In this document: piece after piece, positions 24,236 to 31,738 of the stretch
How the letters are laid out: each line of letters starts with the position of its first letter
Position numbering within the stretch: the first letter of the stretch is position 1
Origin: an uncultured Bacteroidales bacterium
GTDB lineage: Bacteria > Bacteroidota > Bacteroidia > Bacteroidales > Muribaculaceae
DNA length: 33,854 bases
NCBI GenBank assembly: GCA_900552315.1
Contig: URZM01000006.1
Location: forward strand, 1 to 33,854
Direction of reading: 5' to 3'
The notes under the pieces: generated by a model
Seen by the model: the letters and a program-made list of their open reading frames with translations, nothing else
The model's database searches: none
Told to the model about the DNA's origin: nothing
Position numbers and translations under genes: made by a program

Positions 24236-24275
24236 GCACGCATTCCGTGCGGCAAGTATCCGCCGAGCCTTCGGG
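24198..24275 (+). promoter_or_regulatory. Possible riboswitch expression platform
   Basis: CCCGAAGG (24198-24205), inside the aptamer just before the B12 box, is exactly complementary to CCTTCGGG (24268-24275) downstream. Between them a small hairpin CCGCACG/CGTGCGG (24234-24252) follows the aptamer at the place where the kissing-loop hairpin P13 is found in this class. The two arrangements could be alternatives. No T-tract follows, so the switch mechanism is not evident. The next 170 bases to the start codon show only an AT-rich end with TTAATTGAC twice in tandem (24420-24437). Confidence 0.4.
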
Positions 24276-24449
24276 AGTTAGGGCACAGCAAGGAGTACCG
24301 TCACACCCATACACGTGGCCGTCCATCTCCTGCGATTCATGCGACGCACAGCCGGAACCTCTATATCCCGGCGGCTTTTCGGATGCTTGATGAATATTTC
24401 CACTCAAGTTATCAACATCTTAATTGACTTAATTGACCTGAAAAAACGC

Positions 24450-27400
24450 ATGAACAGTTTACTGAGATTAATGACAGCCGTGATGCTCCCGGCCTGCATG
24501 GGACCCGCTCTCCCCGCATACGCGGAGGAGGCTGGCTCTACAGCTCCGACAGAGAACATCTACCGATTCGAAGACGGCGACCATGTGGTGAAAGTCAACG
24601 GCAAGATGACTTTCTACGACGATGGAGGCCCGGACGGCAAGTACACCAGCGCCTCCTCAGGCACCGTGACATTTGTGCCGGTGGCCGACAACGAGATTAT
24701 ACGCATGCGGGTGCGCTCGTTCTGGACCAACTACCAAGACCACTTCTATGTGTATGACGGCTCCTCGATAGCCGAGGGAGCAGTGCCCGCAGCAGACCTC
24801 TCCGGTTCCAAGAGCGATGTGCCGGACATCATCTCCAAAGCGGATGACGGCTCCCTGACCGTCAAGTTCGAACCCAAGAAGAACAAGATAAACAACGGTT
24901 GGGAAATCGAGGTGGAATCCTTCGTTCCCCAGATGATGGGAGTCAGCGCCGTGGAGGTGACCCAAGTCAACGACGTGAAAATGCTGCGCGGCTCCGTGGC
25001 CAACAAGCTCCTGAAAATGGCCGTGACAGTGACCGGAGACAAGGGCACGGTAGACCTGAGCCGGTTCTCCTTCGACCTGCTGGACAGCGACACGGAGGCC
25101 GTCTCGGCTGCAAACGTGTGGTGCACCGGCACGGTCGACGAGTTCGACACTGCCTCGCCATACGGGCAGACCTTGACCGCCGCACCTCTCGATTTCCAAG
25201 GAGAGGCCATATATGACCGCGCCGGCACATATTATTACTGGCTTACCTACGACATCTCACCCGATGCCGTCACGGACAGCAAGGTGCAGGCCCGTCTGCT
25301 CTCCATACAGGCCGCCGACGGGACGGCGGTCTCCCCGGCCGAGGTGAAGAGTGTGCTGACCACCGTGCAGGACGGCATGCACGGCACCTTCAGCGTCGGC
25401 ACTTCCGGCGACCGCGATTTCCTCTCCATAGGGAAAGCGGTGGAGGCCCTGTCGCAGGGTATCGACGGGCCGGTGGTGTTCGAGCTGGAGGACGGCAACT
25501 ACAACGAGCTGGTGAGCATCCCCCCTGTCACCGGCTCTTCGCCAAGGAACACCATAACGTTCCGCTCAGCGTCCGGAAAACGGGAGAACGTTACGATAAG
25601 CTATGACACATACCGTGACCCCGGCAGCTCCAATTATGACAAGCGGTACGGCGTGGTCACATTCGACGGCGTGAACCACTGCACCCTGCAGGACCTCACC
25701 GTAACCACCGACGCCACCAATTTCCCAGGCCTCGTGTTCTGGCGCAACGCCTCTGACCACGACACCCTCCTCAACTGCGTGGTGCGCGCGGCCACCAGCA
25801 AGGATGTGGCCAAAGGCTCGAGCCTCGTGTATATGTATGCCAAGAACGAGGCCAACCGCAACAACAACCACATGACCATACGCGACTGCCTGCTCGATGG
25901 CGGATACATAGGCGTGAACATGGTAGGCACAAGCTATGTGGCGCTTCCCAAGCAACGCGGGGGCACCGTCACCGGATGCACCCTGCGCAACCAGGGCGGC
26001 AAGGGCATATTCATCTCCTGCGAGGAGGACGCAACCGTAACCGGGAACACTTTCATAAGCGACGGAGACACATATTCCTCATATAATTGTCTGGACATCA
26101 GCGACCCGGGCGGTGACCTCACCGTGGCCGGCAACACCATGCGCGTGGACAAGCCAGCCAACTCGGTGGTGGCGCTCTACGTGCGCGGATACAGCATGGA
26201 CAAGGTCAAGAAAGGATTCCGACGTTTCTACAACAACGAGGTGAACATGACTAACGTCTCCGGACCGGCCACCGCCATACGCGTGAACAATAACATCCAA
26301 GGCATGGATTTCGTGTTCAACACCGTGCGCATGGGCGGCACGGGCAACGCCACCACTGTGTACATGGCCGCCGGCATGCCCGGAGGCCGACTGGCCGCCA
26401 ACATCATACAGAACGAGACCGACGGAAAGGTCTTCCACGTGCAACGCGAGACGTATCTGCAAGACCTCGCCTTCGCTGACAACACCATGTTCTGCTCCAA
26501 CGAGAAATTCGCATACATAGGCGCCGACAAGACCTACGATGAATGGGCCGAGGCCACCGGCCAGACCGGATCTTACCTGGAGAAGACCGATTTCCTGTCA
26601 GACAATGTGCTGGAACCGGCCTCCGAAGGGCATCTCTCCATGACCTCCCCCGTAGACTATGTCACCTGTGACCTTTACGGGGCCGAGCGGTCGGCCACAG
26701 CTCCCACAAGGGGTGCCTATGAATATGCTGAGTCTACCGAGGCTCCCGCTTTCGCAGAGGGATATCCGGCCATAGCCTCCATCGGCCACCGCTCGGCAGA
26801 GATAAAGGTGAAGGGTCTCCTCACGGGCAAGATGCACCACGTGGTGATTCCCGCATCGGAACCGGCGCCGGAGGTCTCTGCGGTCATGAGCGAAGACCTG
26901 GAGACAGAATTAAAGAAGGGTGTGGAGGAGACGCTGCGTGTGGACGGGCTGGAACCCAACACGGCCTACAGGTTCTATGCCGTGCTCGGCTCTCTTCGGG
27001 GCCTTGAGTCAGAAGTCCTGTCCTCCGAGACGTTCACCACCACCTATGAGCCCACACGGACGGCCACATTCGAGGAGGCCGTGGAAGACGGCGCGCGTCT
27101 GCTCGACGGCACCATGAGCTTCACCGGATTCTCCCTCGCGGACATCGAGGACGGCGTGGCCCCGGCTCCCAACGCCAAGGCTGCGTCAATGGACGATGAC
27201 TACGCGGTGGTGCAGCTTCTCAACGCGGCTGACCTGACTGTAGAGGGATTCTTCATGAAGAACAACGCCTCCGTCACCCTCTCCACCAAGGACAGCGCGC
27301 TCAAGCCTCTCAAGAGCAAGACGGTGGAGCCCTCCTCCACATGGACTTATGTGGACCTCCTGCCTATGGGCGGATTCACATACCTGGAGCTGGAGAGCGA

Positions 27401-28877
27401 AGGGGATGTGCTCATCGACAATTTCGGGGGCGCCCCGCTGGAGCTCCTCGTGAGCGTGGAGCATGACGAGGGCACTCCCGTCAAAGGTGGCGAAGCCATG
27501 TCGCTGACCGCCGTCACCGACGGCGGAGTGCCACCGTTCAGATTCTCATGGACTGACGCCCTCCGTCAGGAGGCAGGCCAGGCGCAGGTACTTTCCTTAG
27601 TGCCCGAAGTGAGCGGGACTTACACAGTGGCTGTAACCGACGCCAGGGACAACCGGGCCTCGGCCACGGTAAAGGTGCGCGTGCTCGGTGAGCAGAAGAC
27701 AGCCACCTTCGATGACCTGTGGCTCGAATCCGACTCCCATTGGTGCGGCGACACGGAGGATGAGGACTACGTCAACGGCTCCTTCTTCAGCGGCTCCTTC
27801 GAGTTCAACAACCTTTATATGGCAGACTGGGACAGTTGGGCCTTCTTCGGCTATGCCAACCACCCGTCCACCTCTTTCTCCTCCTATGTCACCGACCAAT
27901 GGAACAGCGCTACAGGCCACGGCGTAGGTGGTACCGGCAATTACGGCATCCTGTACGTGTCCCCGTTCATGGGCAAGTCCGTGATGACCCTCAGCAACAC
28001 TGACAGCGGCGAGGCCATCCCCGGCATGTATGTCACCAACAGCGCCTGGGTGGTGGACGCCATCCTCAACGGTGACGGCATGGAGGACCGTTTCGCAGAG
28101 GGCGACCTGCTCTCGCTCACCCTTACCGGCATAAAGGCCGACGGCACAGCCTCCGTCATGGAGATTCCCCTCGCGGACTATCGCGCCGAGAACGAGGCTG
28201 ACCGTTGGTATCTTGACTCCTGGCAATGGGTGGACCTCTCTCCCCTCGGCGAGGTCAAGAGCGTGGAGTGGACCATGTCATCCACGAAGGCAAACTCCTA
28301 TGGCATGACCACCCCCTCCTACGTATGCCTTGACAATATCGGGGCGCCACGCCCGGTCCGCGACGGCGAACCTGTCTCACTCAAGGTCAACGAGGAAGAG
28401 CCTGAGGCTTCCTTTGAGCTGGAGCCTTATTTCTCTTTCAAGGCTGACGAAGGCACGGTCGCCTATGGCATTGAGTGCGACCCTGACAAGGCTTCCCTTG
28501 CCGACGGCAAAGTCTCGGTAAGCGCCCTGCCGGGCGAGACTCTGGACATTGTGGGCCATGCCCTTCAGCGCGGCAAGCACGAATGGGTGCGCATACCGGT
28601 GACCATGGAGATGAAGCCTCTCGGCATATCGGCGGCCGAGATAAGCGGTGTCGCCGTCTATCCGAACCCGGCAGACTCCTATGTCACCGTAAATGCCGAC
28701 ACCGACAGCTATTCCGTGGACATAGTCTCCATGGACGGCAGGCTGCTCATGAGCGCACACGGACTTTCCGGCAAACAGACCCTGAATGTGGGCGTGTTGG
28801 AGAGCGGCAATTACCTGCTTCGGCTCACGGCTGCGGACGGTCTCAAAGCCGTGCGCAAACTCCTGGTGAAACACTGA
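24450..28877 (+). CDS. Large T9SS-secreted multi-domain protein with DUF4465, under B12 riboswitch control
   Basis: The 1475-residue protein starts with a signal peptide (cleavage likely after AYA at 25). In order I see: a CUB-like domain (about 37-158), a beta-sandwich like sialidase N-terminal domains (about 162-310), a right-handed parallel beta-helix (about 315-760, Asn-rich turns such as TVTGCTL and NNEVNM), an FN3-like domain (about 765-865), a short jelly-roll-like module (870-993), an Ig/PKD-like domain (about 1000-1078), a full DUF4465 (about 1083-1300, with YVTNSAW and WQWVDLSPLG), and a T9SS type A sorting domain (about 1400-1475, VYPNPADSYVTV). No catalytic site is evident. The riboswitch suggests a role in cobalamin capture at the surface; pectate-lyase-like activity of the helix cannot be excluded. 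ATG 24450 is chosen for the signal peptide. Confidence 0.85.
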   Translation: MNSLLRLMTAVMLPACMGPALPAYAEEAGSTAPTENIYRFEDGDHVVKVNGKMTFYDDGGPDGKYTSASSGTVTFVPVADNEIIRMRVRSFWTNYQDHFYVYDGSSIAEGAVPAADLSGSKSDVPDIISKADDGSLTVKFEPKKNKINNGWEIEVESFVPQMMGVSAVEVTQVNDVKMLRGSVANKLLKMAVTVTGDKGTVDLSRFSFDLLDSDTEAVSAANVWCTGTVDEFDTASPYGQTLTAAPLDFQGEAIYDRAGTYYYWLTYDISPDAVTDSKVQARLLSIQAADGTAVSPAEVKSVLTTVQDGMHGTFSVGTSGDRDFLSIGKAVEALSQGIDGPVVFELEDGNYNELVSIPPVTGSSPRNTITFRSASGKRENVTISYDTYRDPGSSNYDKRYGVVTFDGVNHCTLQDLTVTTDATNFPGLVFWRNASDHDTLLNCVVRAATSKDVAKGSSLVYMYAKNEANRNNNHMTIRDCLLDGGYIGVNMVGTSYVALPKQRGGTVTGCTLRNQGGKGIFISCEEDATVTGNTFISDGDTYSSYNCLDISDPGGDLTVAGNTMRVDKPANSVVALYVRGYSMDKVKKGFRRFYNNEVNMTNVSGPATAIRVNNNIQGMDFVFNTVRMGGTGNATTVYMAAGMPGGRLAANIIQNETDGKVFHVQRETYLQDLAFADNTMFCSNEKFAYIGADKTYDEWAEATGQTGSYLEKTDFLSDNVLEPASEGHLSMTSPVDYVTCDLYGAERSATAPTRGAYEYAESTEAPAFAEGYPAIASIGHRSAEIKVKGLLTGKMHHVVIPASEPAPEVSAVMSEDLETELKKGVEETLRVDGLEPNTAYRFYAVLGSLRGLESEVLSSETFTTTYEPTRTATFEEAVEDGARLLDGTMSFTGFSLADIEDGVAPAPNAKAASMDDDYAVVQLLNAADLTVEGFFMKNNASVTLSTKDSALKPLKSKTVEPSSTWTYVDLLPMGGFTYLELESEGDVLIDNFGGAPLELLVSVEHDEGTPVKGGEAMSLTAVTDGGVPPFRFSWTDALRQEAGQAQVLSLVPEVSGTYTVAVTDARDNRASATVKVRVLGEQKTATFDDLWLESDSHWCGDTEDEDYVNGSFFSGSFEFNNLYMADWDSWAFFGYANHPSTSFSSYVTDQWNSATGHGVGGTGNYGILYVSPFMGKSVMTLSNTDSGEAIPGMYVTNSAWVVDAILNGDGMEDRFAEGDLLSLTLTGIKADGTASVMEIPLADYRAENEADRWYLDSWQWVDLSPLGEVKSVEWTMSSTKANSYGMTTPSYVCLDNIGAPRPVRDGEPVSLKVNEEEPEASFELEPYFSFKADEGTVAYGIECDPDKASLADGKVSVSALPGETLDIVGHALQRGKHEWVRIPVTMEMKPLGISAAEISGVAVYPNPADSYVTVNADTDSYSVDIVSMDGRLLMSAHGLSGKQTLNVGVLESGNYLLRLTAADGLKAVRKLLVKH

Positions 28878-28885
28878 TTCTCTCA

Positions 28886-28915
28886 GCTCCGGACGGCCTG
28901 ACATCCGTCCGGAGC
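28886..28915 (+). terminator. Terminator-like hairpin after the DUF4465 protein gene
   Basis: GCTCCGGACGG and CCGTCCGGAGC form a perfect 11-bp stem around an 8-nt loop, 8 bp after the stop codon. An A-rich rather than T-rich stretch follows, so efficiency on the plus strand is uncertain. Confidence 0.65.
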
Positions 28916-28974
28916 ACAAAGGGGCAAACAAGTTCAGAAAGGTAGAATTAAATAGCTCGAATCTGTTAATAGCA

Positions 28975-29040
28975 TGCTCACCGTGATATTTATGTGTGTT
29001 GATGGCCCGATATGAAACCCGGGTTTAAAAATGGTGAGCA
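28975..29040. repeat. Structured intergenic element: 8-bp inverted repeat enclosing a 12-bp palindrome
   Basis: TGCTCACC (28975-28982) pairs with GGTGAGCA (29033-29040); the enclosed 50 bases contain the palindrome AAACCCGGGTTT (29015-29026). Together with the strong hairpin directly after it, this could be a small structured RNA followed by its own terminator. No consensus promoter was recognised in front of it. Confidence 0.45.
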
Positions 29041-29045
29041 GAAAA

Positions 29046-29075
29046 CGAGCCCGCGACCGAGAGGCCGCGGGCTCG
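29046..29075. terminator. Strong GC hairpin with T-rich flank
   Basis: CGAGCCCGCG and CGCGGGCTCG form a perfect 10-bp stem around a 10-nt loop, preceded by AAAA and followed by CTTTCCCT. This looks like an intrinsic terminator for plus-strand transcription ending before the VOC gene. Confidence 0.7.
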
Positions 29076-29147
29076 CTTTCCCTGCATGAGGACATGGCAA
29101 AACCATTTACCGCTCCGACGCATTATCTATAAAAGCTTACACACAAC

Positions 29148-29513
29148 ATGACAACATTCCGTTTCAACCACTGCAACATCAACATCACCGATGTCGAGCG
29201 CTCACTGAAATTCTACAAAGATGCCCTGGGGCTGAGCCTGCTCAGCGAGAAAGAAGGCCCGGAGGGCAGTTTCCGCATCCTCTATCTGGGAGACGGGGAG
29301 ACGCCTTTCCGGCTGGAGCTGACCTGGCTGCGCGACCATCCGCAACCCTATGAGCTGGGCGAGAACGAGAGCCACATAGCCTTCAGGACCCCTGACTACG
29401 AGGCCGCGCACGCACTCCACAAGCAGATGGGCGTGATATGCTACGAGAACCCCGCCATGGGAATCTATTTCATCGAGGACCCCGATGGCTACTGGCTCGA
29501 GATAATCCCGTGA
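29148..29513 (+). CDS. VOC-superfamily protein (glyoxalase I-like)
   Basis: The 121-residue protein has the two beta-alpha-beta-beta-beta modules of the vicinal oxygen chelate fold. Metal ligands expected for glyoxalase I are in place: His8 in RFNHCNINI, the Glu of RLELTW, His in ESHIAFR and the Glu of YWLEIIP. It starts like lactoylglutathione lyases (ITDVERSLKFYKDALGL). Methylglyoxal detoxification is the default guess, but the superfamily also includes epimerases and dioxygenases. It stands alone; its stop codon lies only 3 bp from the stop of the convergent lipoprotein gene, with no terminator between. No consensus promoter was found upstream. Confidence 0.88.
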   Translation: MTTFRFNHCNINITDVERSLKFYKDALGLSLLSEKEGPEGSFRILYLGDGETPFRLELTWLRDHPQPYELGENESHIAFRTPDYEAAHALHKQMGVICYENPAMGIYFIEDPDGYWLEIIP

Positions 29514-29516
29514 TGG

Positions 29517-30254
29517 TCAACGTTCTTTTACAACAAAGTCCACCTTGTAATCTCCCACCGAGCTAAGTCCTATACCTTCTCCGACAAGAACCTCGCTATA
29601 AGCTGGGACAAAGGTGAGATATTTTTCCCATGAACCGCCAAAATTCATGTCATAGTATCTACCTCCAACCCACAGTGGCGCGTCACTGTTATTTTGTATT
29701 CTCAGGAACAGGTCCTCGCCTATCCGGGCGCTTATGCTGTCGTCATAGACTCCGTTGGAGACGACGTTCATCCCCAAGGAGGTCACACTGTCGAGCACCC
29801 ACCCGTCAGAGGGGGTGTTCACGTATGTGAGCTTGAGATTGGTGTCATAATAGTAATTGGTGCCCGGAGGGGTGATGTGCATGTTCACCTCCACCACGTA
29901 CAGGTCTGGCTCGTCGGCCACTACATTCTCCACGTACAGGCCGCTTACTTGTCCATACTCTATGGTATAGGTCCAGTCATGCGGATGATAGCCCTCGGCA
30001 ACCCCCTCGCTGATGGTGCGTCCCGTGAGGTCAGAGGTCATTTTCATCTCATCCGGCTTGGAGGTGTTGTAGGCAGCCGTCGGCTGCTGGCTTGGATTGC
30101 CGCTGGTCACCCCGTAGTCGTCATCATCATCATCGAGCTTGGACGTACTCACATCCTCGTCATCGTCGTCACGGTCGTTGTGGGAGCTCCCGCAGGCGCC
30201 GAAGATGAATACCGAACAGAGAGCGAATGTGAAAAGTGATTTCCTTAAAGTCAT
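29517..30254 (-). CDS. Putative surface lipoprotein with Asp-rich linker
   Basis: The 245-residue protein has a lipoprotein signal (FGAC, lipidated Cys21), then an extremely acidic spacer with two aspartate runs (DDDDED near 29-34 and DDDDDD near 41-46). A Ser/Thr/Pro/Gln-rich stretch follows, then a beta-rich domain (about 90-245: YTIEYGQVSGLYVENV, DLYVVEVNMHI, YDTNLKLTYVNTP) that I do not recognise. Acidic residues close to the lipidated cysteine resemble the lipoprotein export signal known in Bacteroidota, so surface exposure is likely. It follows tyrS on the same strand after 74 bp with a strong hairpin between; no promoter of its own was recognised. Confidence 0.75.
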   Translation of the reverse strand: MTLRKSLFTFALCSVFIFGACGSSHNDRDDDDEDVSTSKLDDDDDDYGVTSGNPSQQPTAAYNTSKPDEMKMTSDLTGRTISEGVAEGYHPHDWTYTIEYGQVSGLYVENVVADEPDLYVVEVNMHITPPGTNYYYDTNLKLTYVNTPSDGWVLDSVTSLGMNVVSNGVYDDSISARIGEDLFLRIQNNSDAPLWVGGRYYDMNFGGSWEKYLTFVPAYSEVLVGEGIGLSSVGDYKVDFVVKER

Positions 30255-30270
30255 AATCTTGATGTTTTTA

Positions 30271-30313
30271 TGGAGAACAGGCGCGGCACGTAGTCTTCTC
30301 CATGCCGCGCCTG
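30271..30313 (-). terminator. Terminator after tyrS with a competing hairpin
   Basis: CAGGCGCGGCA (30278-30288) pairs with TGCCGCGCCTG (30303-30313), a perfect 11-bp stem 15 bp after the tyrS stop. TGGAGAA (30271-30277) and TTCTCCA (30296-30302) form a second, interleaved stem. On the minus strand, TAAAAACATC follows; there is no T-tract. Confidence 0.65.
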
Positions 30314-30328
30314 CCTGCTCGGTTTGCC

Positions 30329-31624
30329 TTACTTGGCTATGATGAGATAATAGTTTTTCTTGCCACGCTGTGCGAGGATGTATTTGCCCCCGATCAGGTA
30401 CGAGGAGTCTACCGTGCCGTTGGGGTCGGTGAATTTCTCCTTGTTGATGCTCAGGCCGTTGCCCTGTATCATCTTGCGTGCCTCTCCCTTGGATGCGAAC
30501 ACCTTCGTGTCCACGGCCAGCAGGTCGAGCACCGGAATCCCCTCGGCCAGGCGCGACGCCTCCACCTCGAAACGGGGCACACCGTCGAACACGTCCAAGA
30601 GCGTCTGCTCGTCCAGGTGCATGAGGGCCTCGCGCGCCTGGTTGGAGAACAGTATCTTGCTCGCCTCCACGGCGGCCTCGTATGCCTCCTCGCCGTGCAC
30701 CATCACCGTCACCTCCTTCGCCAGACGCTTCTGGAGCGGACGCAGCCCCGGGTCGGCGGCATGCTCGGCGGCGAGCGCCGCTATCTCCTCCTGCGACAGG
30801 AACGTGAAAATCTTCAGATATTTCTCCGCCTCCTCGTCGCCAACGTTGAGCCAGAACTGGTAGAACTTGTAAGGGCTGGTGCGCGCGGCGTCAAGCCACA
30901 CGTTGCCGCTCTCGGTCTTGCCGAATTTCTTGCCGTCGGCCTTCGTGATGAGCGGGCAGGTCAGGGCATACGCCTCGCCGCCGTCCGTACGGCGAATCAG
31001 CTCGGTGCCCGTGGTGATGTTGCCCCACTGGTCAGAGCCGCCCATCTGCAAACGACACTCCTTGGTGCGGTACAGGTGCAGGAAATCATAGCCCTGGAGC
31101 AGCTGATATGTGAACTCGGTGAACGATAGGCCGTCGCTCGCCTCCCCGTTCAGGCGGCGCTTCACGCTGTCCTTGGCCATCATATAGTTCACCGTGATGT
31201 GCTTGCCCACCTCGCGCGCGAAGTCCAGGAAGGAGAAATCCTTCATCCAGTCATAGTTGTTCACCAGCTCGGCACGGTTCGGAGCCTCGCTCTCGAAGTC
31301 CAGGAAGCGGGCCAGCTGGGCCTTGATGCACTCCTGGTTGTGGCGCAGCGTCTCCTCGTTGAGCAGGTTGCGTTCCTGGCTCTTGCCCGAGGGGTCACCT
31401 ATCATACCCGTGGCGCCTCCCACCAGCGCCAGCGGCTTGTGGCCCGCGCGCTGGAGGTGACGGAGCATCATCACGCCGCACAGATGACCTATGTGCAGCG
31501 AGTCTGCCGTGGGGTCTATCCCCACGTAGGCCGTCACCATCTTGTCCCCGCTCAGGAGCTCCTCGGTGCCCGGTATCATGGAGTGGAGCATGCCGCGCCA
31601 CTTGAGTTCTTCTACGAAATTCAT
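30329..31624 (-). CDS. tyrS: Tyrosyl-tRNA synthetase
   Basis: The 431-residue class I synthetase charges tRNA-Tyr. The HIGH signature is HIGHLCG, preceded by AYVGIDPTADSL (tyrosine pocket), followed by GGATGMIGDPSGKSQERNLL and QMGGSDQWGNITTG; the KMSKS-like signature is KFGKTESG. A C-terminal S4-like RNA-binding domain (about 355-431, KGEARKMIQGNGLSINKEKF) is intact. The ATG at 31624 gives the family N-terminus (NFVEELKWRGML); the frame stays open up to a GTG at 31723, but that part consists of 9-bp tandem repeats and is rejected. It lies downstream of metG on the same strand. Confidence 0.98.
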   Translation of the reverse strand: MNFVEELKWRGMLHSMIPGTEELLSGDKMVTAYVGIDPTADSLHIGHLCGVMMLRHLQRAGHKPLALVGGATGMIGDPSGKSQERNLLNEETLRHNQECIKAQLARFLDFESEAPNRAELVNNYDWMKDFSFLDFAREVGKHITVNYMMAKDSVKRRLNGEASDGLSFTEFTYQLLQGYDFLHLYRTKECRLQMGGSDQWGNITTGTELIRRTDGGEAYALTCPLITKADGKKFGKTESGNVWLDAARTSPYKFYQFWLNVGDEEAEKYLKIFTFLSQEEIAALAAEHAADPGLRPLQKRLAKEVTVMVHGEEAYEAAVEASKILFSNQAREALMHLDEQTLLDVFDGVPRFEVEASRLAEGIPVLDLLAVDTKVFASKGEARKMIQGNGLSINKEKFTDPNGTVDSSYLIGGKYILAQRGKKNYYLIIAK

Positions 31625-31650
31625 TTGTCGTTTTCTATTTTTAGAGGTTA

Positions 31651-31730
31651 TGAGAGTATTGAGAGTATTAAGAGAGTTATGAGAGGCGTCCGACCCGTCT
31701 GACGTGTCCGACACGTCTGACACGTCCGTC
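31651..31730. repeat. Two blocks of 9-bp tandem repeats between metG and tyrS
   Basis: Block one (31651-31685) has the unit TGAGAGTAT twice, then two diverged copies. Block two (31686-31730) has the unit NNGTCYGAC four times (GCGTCCGAC, CCGTCTGAC, GTGTCCGAC, ACGTCTGAC) and a partial fifth. Both have period 9 but different sequences. They fill most of the 114-bp spacer. Confidence 0.8.
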
Positions 31731-31738
31731 CGGTCTGG

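Noticed and set aside
24315..24449. 45-codon extension of the DUF4465 protein upstream of ATG 24450
   Set aside because: It would put Arg-rich, non-signal sequence before a good signal peptide; the region is riboswitch leader.
24489..24500. Lipobox-like LPAC (residues 13-16) in the signal peptide of the DUF4465 protein
   Set aside because: Proline at -2 is atypical, and a T9SS sorting domain with an AYA cleavage site at 25 fits a normal signal peptide better.
31625..31723. 33-residue N-terminal extension of TyrS
   Set aside because: It would be made wholly of the intergenic 9-bp repeats and starts with GTG; TyrS has its normal N-terminus at 31624.
31651..31730. CRISPR-like array
   Set aside because: Units are 9 bp without spacers; this is a simple tandem repeat.
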